Part shown: positions 1 to 10,189 of the stretch, one piece after another
How positions within the stretch are numbered: the stretch's first letter is position 1
How the letters are laid out: every line of letters starts with the position of its first letter
Assembly: GCA_028282105.1 (NCBI GenBank)
Contig: JANQIO010000183.1
Location: 1 to 34,340 of the forward strand
Direction: 5' to 3'
Length of the DNA stretch: 34,340 nucleotides
Source: Halieaceae bacterium
Lineage (GTDB): Bacteria; Pseudomonadota; Gammaproteobacteria; Pseudomonadales; Halieaceae
Made by a program: the position numbers and the translations under genes
The notes under the pieces: model-generated
What the model saw: the letters and a program-made list of their open reading frames with translations, nothing else
The model's database searches: none
What the model was told of the DNA's origin: nothing

Positions 1-1124
<1,124 letters not shown>

Positions 1125-1213
1125 AAAAACACTCAGGAATGCGGCCGAAATGCCCAATAATCACTACATAAAGACAAATTTGTGGTGAATATAAGCAATT
1201 GGGGCGCCACTAA

Positions 1214-1230
1214 GTAGCGCTTTGCGCTAC
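1214..1230. repeat. Perfect 7-bp hairpin between leuA and the NnrU-family gene
   Basis: The arms GTAGCGC and GCGCTAC are separated by three bases. The hairpin follows the NnrU-family stop codon by about 60 nt in the direction of transcription but lacks a T-run. It may be a weak or Rho-assisted 3' end, or an intergenic palindrome. The rest of 1060-1292 shows no coding potential. Confidence 0.35.
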
Positions 1231-1292
1231 GTAAGCTTGCTCCGCGAATGCCCTGCAGACGGTGAACTGGCCTGGCCCACTCAGGAGCAGAG

Positions 1293-1859
1293 CTACCAGA
1301 CCATGGCCGGCACGCCGGCAATCCAGGGATGAATGGCGACCACGATCCCCACGACCACCAGGGCGATAAGGATACCGACAATCTCCCGGGTCCAGGAGGG
1401 CGCCTCAGGTTTGGTCCAGGCGCCGTCGCGGCGGTTGATAAGCGGGATCATAATGACGCACCAGGCGGCCAGCCCGCCGAACAGCACCAGGGAGCGGCTG
1501 TCGCCGTTGGCCAGCAGGTGAGCGACGGCCCACAGGAAGACGCCGGTCAGCTGGGGGTGGCGCACCAGGCGGCCAAAGCGGCTGGGGCGATTGGCGGCGG
1601 CCATGAAGATGAATCCCAGGACCACCAGTGCCAGGCCAGCCAGGTGCATGGCTTCGCTGGGGATGTAAACAGAGCGTGGCAGGCTGCCGCGCCAGCCGAA
1701 TACCATCAGCGCGATGGCTCCCAGCATCAACAGCGAAAAGACACCCTTGTAGCCGCCTTCACCCAGTTTTTCGATGACGGCCTGCCGCGGCCCCCGGCCG
1801 ATGACGGGTACCAGGTGAAGTGCACTCCATAACAAGACTCCGGCTAGCAGCATGCCCAT
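1293..1859 (-). CDS. NnrU-family integral membrane protein
   Basis: A 188-residue membrane protein starting MGMLLAGVLLWSALHLVPV, with four to six hydrophobic segments. The family signature PSRFGRLVRHPQLTGVFLWAVAHLLANGD lies in the middle. This matches the NnrU family (PF07298), named after a gene linked to nitrite/NO metabolism in Rhodobacter and related in fold to methanethiol and isoprenylcysteine methyltransferases. Its biochemical role here is unknown, and no denitrification gene is nearby. The ATG at 1859 is preferred over an upstream in-frame start at 1988, because AAGAGG lies 9 nt before it and the family N-terminus begins there. The upstream extension is not hydrophobic in the family pattern. 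It is the last gene before leuA on the same strand. Confidence 0.85.
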   Translation of the reverse strand: MGMLLAGVLLWSALHLVPVIGRGPRQAVIEKLGEGGYKGVFSLLMLGAIALMVFGWRGSLPRSVYIPSEAMHLAGLALVVLGFIFMAAANRPSRFGRLVRHPQLTGVFLWAVAHLLANGDSRSLVLFGGLAAWCVIMIPLINRRDGAWTKPEAPSWTREIVGILIALVVVGIVVAIHPWIAGVPAMVW

Positions 1860-1987
1860 GGTGTTCGGCCTCTTTATCGTTATCAACAGAGTGAGGTTAT
1901 GTCGCAATCGGGTGACTGTAAATGCTGGACCCAGACATGCCCCTGCGCAGGATGCCCCATACTGTTCACGGTGGTCTGAAATCGACA

Positions 1988-2031
1988 AGCCCGGGCAGTG
2001 CCCGGGCTGTTATCTGCCTGTATCAGCAGGC
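1988..2031 (-). terminator. Hairpin pair downstream of the RND permease gene
   Basis: Two hairpins follow the permease stop at 2040. The nearer is GCCTG/CAGGC (2016-2031). The second is a perfect 10-bp palindrome around one base, AGCCCGGGCA/TGCCCGGGCT (1988-2008). On the minus strand the second is followed by TTGTCGATTT, a poor T-run, so termination would be weak or factor-assisted. Confidence 0.45.
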
Positions 2032-2039
2032 TGTGTAGC

Positions 2040-5000
2040 TCAGGCGGGCTGTTGCTCGCCGGCGTCCGGAGCCGCTGGCGCCGCCGCAGTATTGCCGCGG
2101 ACCTCATCCACGCTGATGCCGAAAAAGATGGCGTAAAGCGTAGGCACGATAATCAGGGTCAGCACAGTGGCGAAGCCCAGGCCTGCCATCATGGTGATCG
2201 ACATATTCACGAAGAACACGTCTGACAGCAGCGGGATCAAACCGAGAATGGTTGTCGCGGCTGCCAGAATCACCGGTCGCATACGACTCACCGAGGCATC
2301 CAGCAGGGCGTCAAAGCGCGGCACACCCTCCGCAATCTGCTGGTCGATCTCGTCGATCAGGACGATGGCATTCTTGATCAGCAGCCCAACCAGCGACAGT
2401 GCGCCCAACAGCGACATGAAATCGAAAGCGCCGTCGAAGGCCAGCAGGCCCGCGGTCACGCCGATGGCCGCCAGCGGCACCGTCAGCCAGATGATAGTGG
2501 GCTGCTTGAGTTTGCCGAACAGCAGAATGGTGGTGAGGATCATCAGCGTAAAACCGCCGGGCAGTGAACCCGCCAGGCCCGCCTGGGCGTTGACCGAGTC
2601 TTCGTACTCGCCGCCCCACTCCAGCATATAGCCACTGGGCAGTTCGATGGCTTCGATCTGCGGCCGCACCCTGGAGAATAGCGGGTCCGCCAGCGGGCTG
2701 ATGGGATTACAGGAGGCGATGATGGTGAGCGCGCGGTCGCGGCTGCGCACCACGGCGTTCTCCCAGGTGGTGCGATATTCGGAGATCAGCTGACCAGCGG
2801 GCACGGCCCGTTGCAGCACCGGGCTCCAGACCTGGATGTCGCGCATCCGGTCGATGTCGCCGCGCTCATCGGCAGGGGCGCGCACCTTGATGGGCAGCAG
2901 GTGGATGCCGTCCCGGTAAGTGCCCACAATTTGGCCTTCAAAAGCATATTGCAGGGCGCCACCGAGGTCCTCGCGGGTGACACCGAGCTGGCGACCAACC
3001 TGTTCGTTGAACACCGGGGTGACGACCTTGACCGGGCTGCGCCAGTCATCGCGCACATCCTTGGTGTCGTAATCCTCACGGAAAATGGCCTTGGCCTTCT
3101 CCGCCAGCTCACGCAGCACCTCCGGGTTGGGGCCGGAGAAACGCGCCTCGATCTTGGCGTCGCGGCCCGGGCCGATGCGGAGGTTCTTGATGATGGGGTC
3201 CAGCCAGGGCATCTCGTTAGACATGTAGGTTTCGACAGCGTCCTGGATGGCCGGGATCTGGTCGCGCCGCTCGGTCTTTACGATGATTTGCGAGTAGGCC
3301 GATGATGGCTCCTTGGAGTCGTACACCAGGGTAAAGCGCTGGTGGGGCCCACCGACCACGGTCGACGTGCTGACCACGCCGGGCTGCTTGCGCAGGAACT
3401 CCGTGACCTGCAGGGTGTCGTCCCGGGTAGAACGTATGTCAGTTCCTTCCGGCGTATAAACGTCGACGAAGAACAGGGGCGTGTTGGCGTCCGGGAAGAA
3501 GCCGGACTTGGTGTAGCCAAAGCCGATCAGCGCCGCCACCCACAGGCCCACCACCACAATCACTGTGAGCCAGCGTACCTTGACCGCACTGGCCAGCAGC
3601 CCGCGGTACACCTGGAACGGCTTGGCCGAGTAGGCGTCCCCTGCGTCGTCGCTGCCGTCGCCCTGCTTGAGCAGCAAGTTACAGAGCAGCGGGGTGGTGC
3701 TGATGGCGGTGATCCAGCTCAGGAACAGGGAAATCAGGATCACGTAAAACAGCGAGCTGGCGAATTCACCGGTGGAGTCCGGCGACAGGCCGATGGCCGA
3801 GAAAGCCAGGATGCCGATGACAGTGCCGCCCAATAGTGCCCAAATGGTTTTGCCCACCGCTTCACTGGCGGCCTTGGCGGCGCTCATGCCGGCGCTCATA
3901 CGCACCAGCATGCCCTCTGCAATGACGATGGCATTGTCCACCAACATGCCCAGCGCGATGACCAGCGCGCCCAGCGAAATACGCTGCAGCTCAATGCCGT
4001 AGATGTTCATCACGAACAGGGTACCGGCCACGGTGATCAGCAGCACTGCACCGATGATGATGCCGGTGCGCAGCCCCATAAACAGCAGCAACACCGCGAT
4101 CACGATGGCCACCGCCTGGCCGACGCTGACGATAAAGCCGTTCACTGAGGTGTTGACCTCGGTAGGCTGGTCGTAGGTGACGCCGATCTCCATGCCCACG
4201 GGTACGATCTCGCGCAGTTCGAGCACCCGGCGGGTCAGGCGCTCGCCCACCGCGACCACATTCTGGCCCGCCGCCATGGAGATGCCCATGCTGAGGCCGG
4301 GCTTGCCGTTCACGAAATACAGCTTGCCGGGCACTTCCACATAGGCGCGGGTAATGGTGGCAAAGTCCTTGAGGCGAATCAGGGTGCGGTCCTGAGAGGA
4401 AATCATCAGCTCCCCGATTTCCTGCACCGACTGGAAGGCCCCGCTTGGGCTGATGCGAAGGTAGTCATCGTCCACCCGCACGTTGCCGGAGTTAACCACC
4501 ACGTTCTGGGATTCCAGCACGCGAGTGATCTGGCTGAAGGAAATACCCAGTTCGGCCATGCGCGCGCGGGAGATATCCACGTACACCACTTCCTGCTGCT
4601 CGCCGTCGATGACTACCTTGCTGATACCCTGAATCAGCACCAGCTGTTTCTTGAGTGTATCTGCGGTATCAAACAGATCGCGCCAGGAATAGCCGTCTCC
4701 GGTCAGTGTTACGTAAACGCCGTACACGTCGCCGAAATCGTCGAGTACGATGGGGTCCTGGGCGCCCGGTGGCAGGTCTGGCCGCGCATCGGCTACCCGG
4801 CGCCTGAGTTCGTCAAAGATGTTGGGGAAATCCTGGGCCCGGAACTCATCTTTGAAATCGATAAGAATGTCCGCCAGGCCAGGCCTGGCCACGGACATAT
4901 CGATCTGCTTGAGCTGGGGAAGCCGCTGCAAGGCGTCTTCCATGACGTAGGTTACCTCGTCCAGCACTTCCTGAGCGGTGGCGCCGGGGTAGGGCACGAG

Positions 5001-5141
5001 AATCTTGGCCGACTTGATGGTAAACGGTGGGTCTTCCAGTTTACCCATCTCGTCGAAGGCCAGTAGCCCGCCGCCCACCAGGATGACGACCAGCAGCCAG
5101 GCGTTGACCGGGTTTTTGACCGAGTATTCGCCAATATTCAT
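2040..5141 (-). CDS. RND-family efflux transporter, inner-membrane permease
   Basis: A 1033-residue AcrB/MexB-fold proton antiporter that pumps drugs or toxic compounds out with a periplasmic adaptor and an outer-membrane channel. TM1 is at about 13-30, the first large periplasmic loop at about 31-335, and a membrane block with the TM4 motif GMLVDNAIVIAEG at 398-410. A second periplasmic loop and the TM10 motif GLLIKNAIVLIDE, with Lys923, follow. Where AcrB has the Asp407-Asp408 proton-relay pair, this protein reads Asp402-Asn403. That substitution is common in non-AcrB RND branches, so substrate class cannot be inferred from AcrB. The ATG at 5141 shares its first base with the stop of the upstream adaptor gene (TGATG), so translation is coupled. 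No TolC-like gene is in the window; the outer-membrane partner must come from elsewhere. Confidence 0.95.
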   Translation of the reverse strand: MNIGEYSVKNPVNAWLLVVILVGGGLLAFDEMGKLEDPPFTIKSAKILVPYPGATAQEVLDEVTYVMEDALQRLPQLKQIDMSVARPGLADILIDFKDEFRAQDFPNIFDELRRRVADARPDLPPGAQDPIVLDDFGDVYGVYVTLTGDGYSWRDLFDTADTLKKQLVLIQGISKVVIDGEQQEVVYVDISRARMAELGISFSQITRVLESQNVVVNSGNVRVDDDYLRISPSGAFQSVQEIGELMISSQDRTLIRLKDFATITRAYVEVPGKLYFVNGKPGLSMGISMAAGQNVVAVGERLTRRVLELREIVPVGMEIGVTYDQPTEVNTSVNGFIVSVGQAVAIVIAVLLLFMGLRTGIIIGAVLLITVAGTLFVMNIYGIELQRISLGALVIALGMLVDNAIVIAEGMLVRMSAGMSAAKAASEAVGKTIWALLGGTVIGILAFSAIGLSPDSTGEFASSLFYVILISLFLSWITAISTTPLLCNLLLKQGDGSDDAGDAYSAKPFQVYRGLLASAVKVRWLTVIVVVGLWVAALIGFGYTKSGFFPDANTPLFFVDVYTPEGTDIRSTRDDTLQVTEFLRKQPGVVSTSTVVGGPHQRFTLVYDSKEPSSAYSQIIVKTERRDQIPAIQDAVETYMSNEMPWLDPIIKNLRIGPGRDAKIEARFSGPNPEVLRELAEKAKAIFREDYDTKDVRDDWRSPVKVVTPVFNEQVGRQLGVTREDLGGALQYAFEGQIVGTYRDGIHLLPIKVRAPADERGDIDRMRDIQVWSPVLQRAVPAGQLISEYRTTWENAVVRSRDRALTIIASCNPISPLADPLFSRVRPQIEAIELPSGYMLEWGGEYEDSVNAQAGLAGSLPGGFTLMILTTILLFGKLKQPTIIWLTVPLAAIGVTAGLLAFDGAFDFMSLLGALSLVGLLIKNAIVLIDEIDQQIAEGVPRFDALLDASVSRMRPVILAAATTILGLIPLLSDVFFVNMSITMMAGLGFATVLTLIIVPTLYAIFFGISVDEVRGNTAAAPAAPDAGEQQPA

Positions 5142-6262
5142 CAGGCTTCGTCCTCACGGGGTTCCGCCTGTTCGCGCTTCGCCATACGGGTAACGCGCAT
5201 CCCCTCCGACAGGTAGGGTGCTCCCACGCTGACGATTTCCTCGCCGCCGTACAGCCCATCCGTCACCTCGATACGCCGGCCGCTCATACGCCCGATTTTC
5301 ACCGGGTGGCTATTGACCGTCATGGTGTCGGGGTCGATTTTCCAGACCCGGGCCTCCAGGGCGCCGTCGGCCTGCACCGCGGTAATCGGCACCCACTTCG
5401 CCGAGTCGGCCTCCATGATCTTTGAGAAGTCCACCTGCACGTTGGCGGTCATGCCCGGCAGTACCAGGAACTCGGCAGGCTGCGGCATGGTCATGGTCAC
5501 GCGGAAGGTCTGTGTCTGCGGGTCTGCCTTGGTGGCGACCTCCTTGATGTCCAGCGGGAATGAAAAATCGCCGCGGCCCTCGAAGGACGCTATAGCGTCT
5601 ACCCGGCGGTTGGCCTGGGCGCCAGGCTGGGTGTCTGAGGGGTCCGGCGAGATGCTGCGTACCAGCGATTCTGACAGGTCGATGAGAATGTCGATCTGGT
5701 CCAGGTTCTGGAAGCGGAAAATGGTCTGCTTGGAGATAACGTCTTCGAAGTTTTCCACCTCGCGGCGGCCAATTGTGCCGTCAAAGGGGGCCCGCAGTTC
5801 GGTGTATTCAAGGTCCTGGCGGGCCTGGGTGAGGGCTGCCCGGCTGGTGCGGAACTCCGCCTCCATGCGGTCGTAGTCCAGCTTGGAGATATTGCCGTCC
5901 TTGATCAGCTCCTTGGCGCGCTCGAAGTTGCGCTCGGCATTGTCGAAGGTGGCCTGGCGGTCTTCCAGGGCGATCTGGTAGTCGGTGGGGTCAAGCTGCG
6001 CCAGCAGCTGGTCGCGCACCACATTCTCGCCCTCGCGCACCTGGATTTCCTGCAACGTGCCCGATACCCGGAAGGACAAATCTGCCCGCTGGGAGGCCTG
6101 CACACTGCCGGGAAAGCTGCGCAGCGCTTCACTGCCCGGGCCTTCCACCGTAAACACTTTTACCGGTCGGCTCTGTGGCGGCGGCACTTCCACCTCACCG
6201 CCACAGCCGGCCAATAGGGAGGTACCCAGCGAAACCGCCAGGAGGATGTTTGTTGCACGCAT
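5141..6262 (-). CDS. RND efflux periplasmic adaptor (membrane fusion protein), lipoprotein
   Basis: A 373-residue AcrA/HlyD-type adaptor bridging the RND permease to the outer-membrane channel. The signal peptide ends in a lipobox, LLAGC, with Cys20 as the predicted lipidated residue. A lipoyl/biotinyl-like half-motif follows (about 60-95), then an alpha-helical hairpin (about 95-165, rich in E, R, A and Q), the second lipoyl half with the phrase ELRAPFDGTIGRREVE, a beta-barrel (about 190-290) and a membrane-proximal domain. The ATG at 6262 has GAGGG about 9 nt upstream. It is first in a two-gene operon with the permease and overlaps it by one base. No local regulator gene of TetR or MarR type is adjacent, so control is probably not by a linked repressor. 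Confidence 0.94.
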   Translation of the reverse strand: MRATNILLAVSLGTSLLAGCGGEVEVPPPQSRPVKVFTVEGPGSEALRSFPGSVQASQRADLSFRVSGTLQEIQVREGENVVRDQLLAQLDPTDYQIALEDRQATFDNAERNFERAKELIKDGNISKLDYDRMEAEFRTSRAALTQARQDLEYTELRAPFDGTIGRREVENFEDVISKQTIFRFQNLDQIDILIDLSESLVRSISPDPSDTQPGAQANRRVDAIASFEGRGDFSFPLDIKEVATKADPQTQTFRVTMTMPQPAEFLVLPGMTANVQVDFSKIMEADSAKWVPITAVQADGALEARVWKIDPDTMTVNSHPVKIGRMSGRRIEVTDGLYGGEEIVSVGAPYLSEGMRVTRMAKREQAEPREDEA

Positions 6263-6335
6263 GGTAGTACCCTCGGGAGTTTTGTTTTTCCCTTAGGTTA
6301 GCACCCCTTGAGCGAAACAGATAACCCGAGACTGA

Positions 6336-7454
6336 TCAGCTCTCGATGGCCTGCTCTGCTGCGATATGCGGGTAGCCGAGATCGTCCGCCACGGCGCGGT
6401 AGGTTACCTGGCCGGAGTGGATGTTGAGCCCATTGGCCAGGTGCCGATCGTCGCGCAAGGCCTGGCGCCAGCCCTTGTTGGCGAGCTTCAGGGTGAATGG
6501 CAAAGTGGCATTGGTGAGCCCCAGGGTGCTGGTGCGCGGTACTGCGCCCGGCATGTTGGTAACGCAGTAGTGCACCACGTCGTGCATCACATAGGTAGGA
6601 TCCGCATGGGTAGTCGGTCGGCTGGTCGCAAAGCAGCCACCCTGGTCGATGGAAATGTCCACCACCACTGAGCCGGGCTTCATGTCCTTGATGTTCTGCT
6701 CGGATACCAGCTTCGGTGCCGAAGCCCCGGGGATCAGCACCGAACCCACCACCAGGTCGGCCTCGGGGATGAGGCGGTCCACCTCGTCCTTGGTGGAGTA
6801 GATGTTGTGCACCCGGCCGCCGAAGATATCGTCGATGTAGCGCAGCCTTGGAATAGAGCGGTCCAGGATGGTGACCTGCGCGCCCAGGCCGACCGCCATA
6901 TCGGCCGCCGACAGGCCGGCAACGCCGCCCCCCACAACCACCACGCGGCCAGGCTCGACGCCGGGCACCCCGCCCAGCAAAACGCCGCGGCCGCCGTTGG
7001 CCTTTTGCAGGGCATAGGCGCCGCACTGGATAGACAGTCGCCCGGCGACCTCCGACATCGGCGTCAGCAGCGGCAGGCCCTGGCCGTCGCTGGTGACGGT
7101 TTCGTAGGCGATGGCGGTGCAGCCTGATTCCAGCAGGGCCTTGGCCTGGTCCGGGTCGGCCGCCAGGTGCAGGTAGGTGAATAACACCTGGCCCTCTCGG
7201 AGCATGGCGCATTCATTCAGCTGTGGCTCTTTGACCTTAACGATCATTTCCGCCCAGCCGAAGATCTCCTCGGGGGTGGAGACTACCTGCGCGCCGGCGG
7301 CGGCATAGTCTTCATCGCTCATTCCAATGCCGGCACCGGCATTGGTCTCAACCATCACTTCGTGGCCGTCGTGCACCACTTCGCGAACTCCGGCCGGCGT
7401 CATCCCCACGCGGAATTCCAGCGTTTTTATTTCTTTTGGAACACCAATCTTCAT
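6336..7454 (-). CDS. ald: Alanine dehydrogenase
   Basis: A 372-residue NAD-dependent L-alanine dehydrogenase that interconverts L-alanine with pyruvate and ammonium in the cytoplasm. The residues placed catalytically in the well-studied mycobacterial enzyme occur at the same positions: Arg15 (EFRVG), Lys75 (KVKEP), His96 (YLHLA) and Asp270 (SIDQGG). The Rossmann motif [15 protein letters not shown] (171-185) binds NAD. An in-frame extension begins at 7514, but the ATG at 7454 is correct: it starts [10 protein letters not shown], as in the family, and has AGGGAGA 8 nt upstream. It lies 35 bp downstream of the DUF885 gene on the same strand and may be co-transcribed with it. That pairing could link peptide or amino-acid breakdown to alanine deamination, but this is inference. 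Confidence 0.97.
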   Translation of the reverse strand: MKIGVPKEIKTLEFRVGMTPAGVREVVHDGHEVMVETNAGAGIGMSDEDYAAAGAQVVSTPEEIFGWAEMIVKVKEPQLNECAMLREGQVLFTYLHLAADPDQAKALLESGCTAIAYETVTSDGQGLPLLTPMSEVAGRLSIQCGAYALQKANGGRGVLLGGVPGVEPGRVVVVGGGVAGLSAADMAVGLGAQVTILDRSIPRLRYIDDIFGGRVHNIYSTKDEVDRLIPEADLVVGSVLIPGASAPKLVSEQNIKDMKPGSVVVDISIDQGGCFATSRPTTHADPTYVMHDVVHYCVTNMPGAVPRTSTLGLTNATLPFTLKLANKGWRQALRDDRHLANGLNIHSGQVTYRAVADDLGYPHIAAEQAIES

Positions 7455-7489
7455 GGCTGATTCTCCCTGTTTTGGGTGGCTTGAGTTGC

Positions 7490-9307
7490 TCAGCCTTGCT
7501 GGCTTGCCACCCAACGATCAATTTTCTCTTCCAGTAGGTATAGCGGCACTGGCCCATCCTTCAAGACTTCGTCGTGGAAGCCGCGGATATCGAAGCGCTC
7601 GCCCAGCACGGTTCTGGCGTTCTCTCGCAGTTCCATGATCTTCAGCTTGCCGATCATGTAGGCAGTTGCCTGGCCTGGCATGACGGCATAGCGCCCGATG
7701 GCCTTCTCGGCGTCATAGCGCGCATTGGGTGTGTTGGCGACCAGGTATTCAACGGCCTCTTCATAGCTCCAGCGCTTGTGATGCAAACCCGTGTCGACGA
7801 CCAGCCTGGCGGCGCGCCACAGTTCCATGGCCAGGCGGCCGAAGTCGGAATAGGGGTCGCTGTAAAAACCCATTTCCTTCGGCAGTTCCTCGGTGTACAG
7901 GCCCCAGCCCTCGGTGTAGGCGGTGAACCAGGCGTACTTCTGGAAGGCCGGAATATCCTGCTTCTCAATAGAGATAGCGCGCTGCATGTGGTGACCGGGA
8001 ATGCCCTCATGGTAGGCCAGCGCTTCCATCTGGTAGGTGGGCATGGACTTCATGTCGTACAAGTTGGCGTAGTAGATGCCGGGCCGTGAACCGTCCTCGG
8101 GCGGCGCCTGGTAAAAGGCCTTGCCCGCCGCCTGCTCCCGGAAAGGTTCGACCCGCTTGACGATCACATCGGCCTTCGGCAGCAGGCCGAAATACTCCGG
8201 TAACCGCTCGCGCATGGTATCGATCATTTCAGTCGCTTCGATCATGTAGCGGGCGCGGCCTTCGTCGCTATTGGCGTAATAGAAATCCGGGCTCTCGCGC
8301 ATGTACTCCATGAACGCTGGCAGATCCCCCTCAAAGCCGACGGTTTCCATAATGCCGCGCATCTCCCCGTGAATGCGCGCCACATTCTCCAGGCCGATGT
8401 TGTGAATCTGCTCGGCGTTGAGGTCGGTCGTGGTGTAGTAGGCCAGGCGCTCGGCATAGAAAGCGTCTCCATCCGGGTGCTTCCAGACACCGTCACCCTC
8501 GGGGGCGAGGGCGGCCTGGGCGGCCGCCGCCGCGTGCAGGCGTTCATAGGCCGGCTTGACCACGTCGAGCAAGGCAGTGCGCGCGGCGTTTTCCAGCTCT
8601 GCCCGGTCTGCGGGCGCCAGCTCCAGTCCGTCCAGCTTGCGCTGAATATCGGTCCAGAAGCTGGAACTGCCGTTGTCGTCAAAGGGTATGCCGGTCGTGG
8701 TGTTGCCAATGGTGTCCATCAGCTTGGCGTAGGACCAGCGCGGCAGGAACACGCCTTTCTCAGTGCGGATCTCGAGCTGCTCGATAACCTGCGAGAACAG
8801 CGTGTCCACCGCGTTCAGTCGGGCAATGTAGTCATCCATGTCCTGCACGCTCGCCACCGGGTGCATATTGGCCAGGAAGGTGGGCACCCGGGTATGCACT
8901 CCGCGGTAGTGATGGATGACATACTTCTGGTGGCGGAATTCGTCGCTGGAGATGTTGCGCTTCAGCTCCTGTTCGTAGAGCTGCCAGGAGATGGCTTCCC
9001 CGGCATCCAGCTGCGCCGGGTCGAACCCGGGGAGGGCCGCCAGTCGCTCTTCCCACTGCTGGCGCTGGCTATCGAGAAACGCTTCCGAGTATGGGTCCCA
9101 CTCGCGATTGTTATCGCGCAGGCCGCGGCGCGAAGCGGTGCGCGGCTTCTGGGCCATGTCAACGGCGTAGTTGGCGTCCAGGAACTGGCGGAAGGCGCTC
9201 GGCGCTTTTGCGGTGGCAGCTTCGGTGCCGGTGTCGTCGCGCTCGGTGCTGCAGGCGGCAAAGTTCAGCAGGCATACTGCCAGCAGGCTGCGAAGAAGGG
9301 TGGGCAA
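7490..9307 (-). CDS. DUF885-family lipoprotein, probable zinc-dependent hydrolase
   Basis: A 605-residue DUF885 protein (PF05960). The N-terminus MPTLLRSLLAVCLLNFAAC is a lipoprotein signal peptide with a FAAC lipobox (Cys19). The mature protein should sit on the periplasmic side of a membrane. The core signature AYHEGIPGHHMQ includes His433-Glu434 and His439-His440, an HExxxxHH arrangement expected to bind zinc. The family is annotated as peptidase-like, with few characterised members, so substrate is unknown. The start is TTG at 9307: GGGAGA lies 6 nt before it, the signal peptide begins there, and no ATG gives a sensible N-terminus. It precedes ald by 35 bp. Confidence 0.9.
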   Translation of the reverse strand: MPTLLRSLLAVCLLNFAACSTERDDTGTEAATAKAPSAFRQFLDANYAVDMAQKPRTASRRGLRDNNREWDPYSEAFLDSQRQQWEERLAALPGFDPAQLDAGEAISWQLYEQELKRNISSDEFRHQKYVIHHYRGVHTRVPTFLANMHPVASVQDMDDYIARLNAVDTLFSQVIEQLEIRTEKGVFLPRWSYAKLMDTIGNTTTGIPFDDNGSSSFWTDIQRKLDGLELAPADRAELENAARTALLDVVKPAYERLHAAAAAQAALAPEGDGVWKHPDGDAFYAERLAYYTTTDLNAEQIHNIGLENVARIHGEMRGIMETVGFEGDLPAFMEYMRESPDFYYANSDEGRARYMIEATEMIDTMRERLPEYFGLLPKADVIVKRVEPFREQAAGKAFYQAPPEDGSRPGIYYANLYDMKSMPTYQMEALAYHEGIPGHHMQRAISIEKQDIPAFQKYAWFTAYTEGWGLYTEELPKEMGFYSDPYSDFGRLAMELWRAARLVVDTGLHHKRWSYEEAVEYLVANTPNARYDAEKAIGRYAVMPGQATAYMIGKLKIMELRENARTVLGERFDIRGFHDEVLKDGPVPLYLLEEKIDRWVASQQG

Positions 9308-9394
9308 GGTGTTTCTCCCGCTCTGTAAAAGCGGCGCATTCTAACGCGATTGCTGTTCGCGGTTGATAGCGATTTTGGGGTATTGGCCGGGGGC

Positions 9395-10171
9395 TTATTC
9401 CGCGAGGGATTGTGCGGGCCGGGTCAGCGGTTCCACGCGCAGCTCAATGCGCCGGTTGCGGGCGCGGCCGCTCTCGCTGCTGTTGTCTGCCACCGGGTCC
9501 AGTTCGCCGTAGCCGACAATGAACAGGCGCTCGGGCGTCACGCCGCTGTCTACCAGCAGCCTGGCGATCGCCCGGGCGCGGCGGACGGACAGCTGCTGGT
9601 TGTAGGCCTCCTCACCGACATCATCGGTATAGCCGAAGATGGAGATGCGGGTCCGGTCGTATTCCTCCAATACCCGGGCCACCGGCTCAAGCTGCGTGCG
9701 CGCTGTGTCCGAGAGGCGTGTGCCGTTGCTGGCGAAGGTATCGCCACCGCCAATCGTCAGCGCGAGCACGTCGCCCTCGCGGCGAGCGGAGACATCAGTG
9801 TTTTTCAACAACTGTACGAGACGCGCTTCCTGGGTGTCGACGTAGTAGCCCACCTCGTTGGGGTGTAACACATCGGCGTCGCTGGCCAGCAGGGTATCCA
9901 TATGGGTGAGCGCATCCGTATCAGCGTCCTGGGGCGTGCTCACCAGGTAGGGGAAGTCCTCAGCGGGTTTGGCTCGAGCGGCCCGGGGCTTTGCAGGCGT
10001 GGTGGCCCTGGGGATCGCACCCGCCTCGCGGGTCCACTCCGGCTGCGCGGTTTCAACACTGGGTGGGCGTTCCTCACCGTCGCCGCTGCAGGCGCCCAAC
10101 AGCAGCGGCCCGGCGAGCCAGGCCACAGTCTGGATAACAGCTTTTCTCACAGTCGTTTTGTGCACTGGCAC
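9395..10171 (-). CDS. OmpA-like peptidoglycan-binding lipoprotein
   Basis: A 258-residue envelope lipoprotein. The signal peptide ends in LLGAC (Cys28 from the first GTG). A proline/alanine-rich linker (about 35-80) and a C-terminal OmpA domain (about 135-250) follow. The domain reads GYTDDVGEEAYNQQLSVRR. Asp183 and Arg198 are spaced 15 apart, exactly like the diaminopimelate-binding Asp271 and Arg286 of E. coli OmpA, so peptidoglycan binding is likely. The domain ends GRARNRRIELRV. There is no ATG: GTG at 10171 or GTG at 10165 are both possible, and GGGG sits 9 nt before the second, a better spacing. It follows the EAL gene by 18 bp on the same strand. The pairing recalls YfiB with YfiN, where an OmpA-like lipoprotein relays envelope state to a c-di-GMP enzyme. 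Confidence 0.9.
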   Translation of the reverse strand: MPVHKTTVRKAVIQTVAWLAGPLLLGACSGDGEERPPSVETAQPEWTREAGAIPRATTPAKPRAARAKPAEDFPYLVSTPQDADTDALTHMDTLLASDADVLHPNEVGYYVDTQEARLVQLLKNTDVSARREGDVLALTIGGGDTFASNGTRLSDTARTQLEPVARVLEEYDRTRISIFGYTDDVGEEAYNQQLSVRRARAIARLLVDSGVTPERLFIVGYGELDPVADNSSESGRARNRRIELRVEPLTRPAQSLAE

Positions 10172-10189
10172 ATTCCCCAGGGGTTGTCC

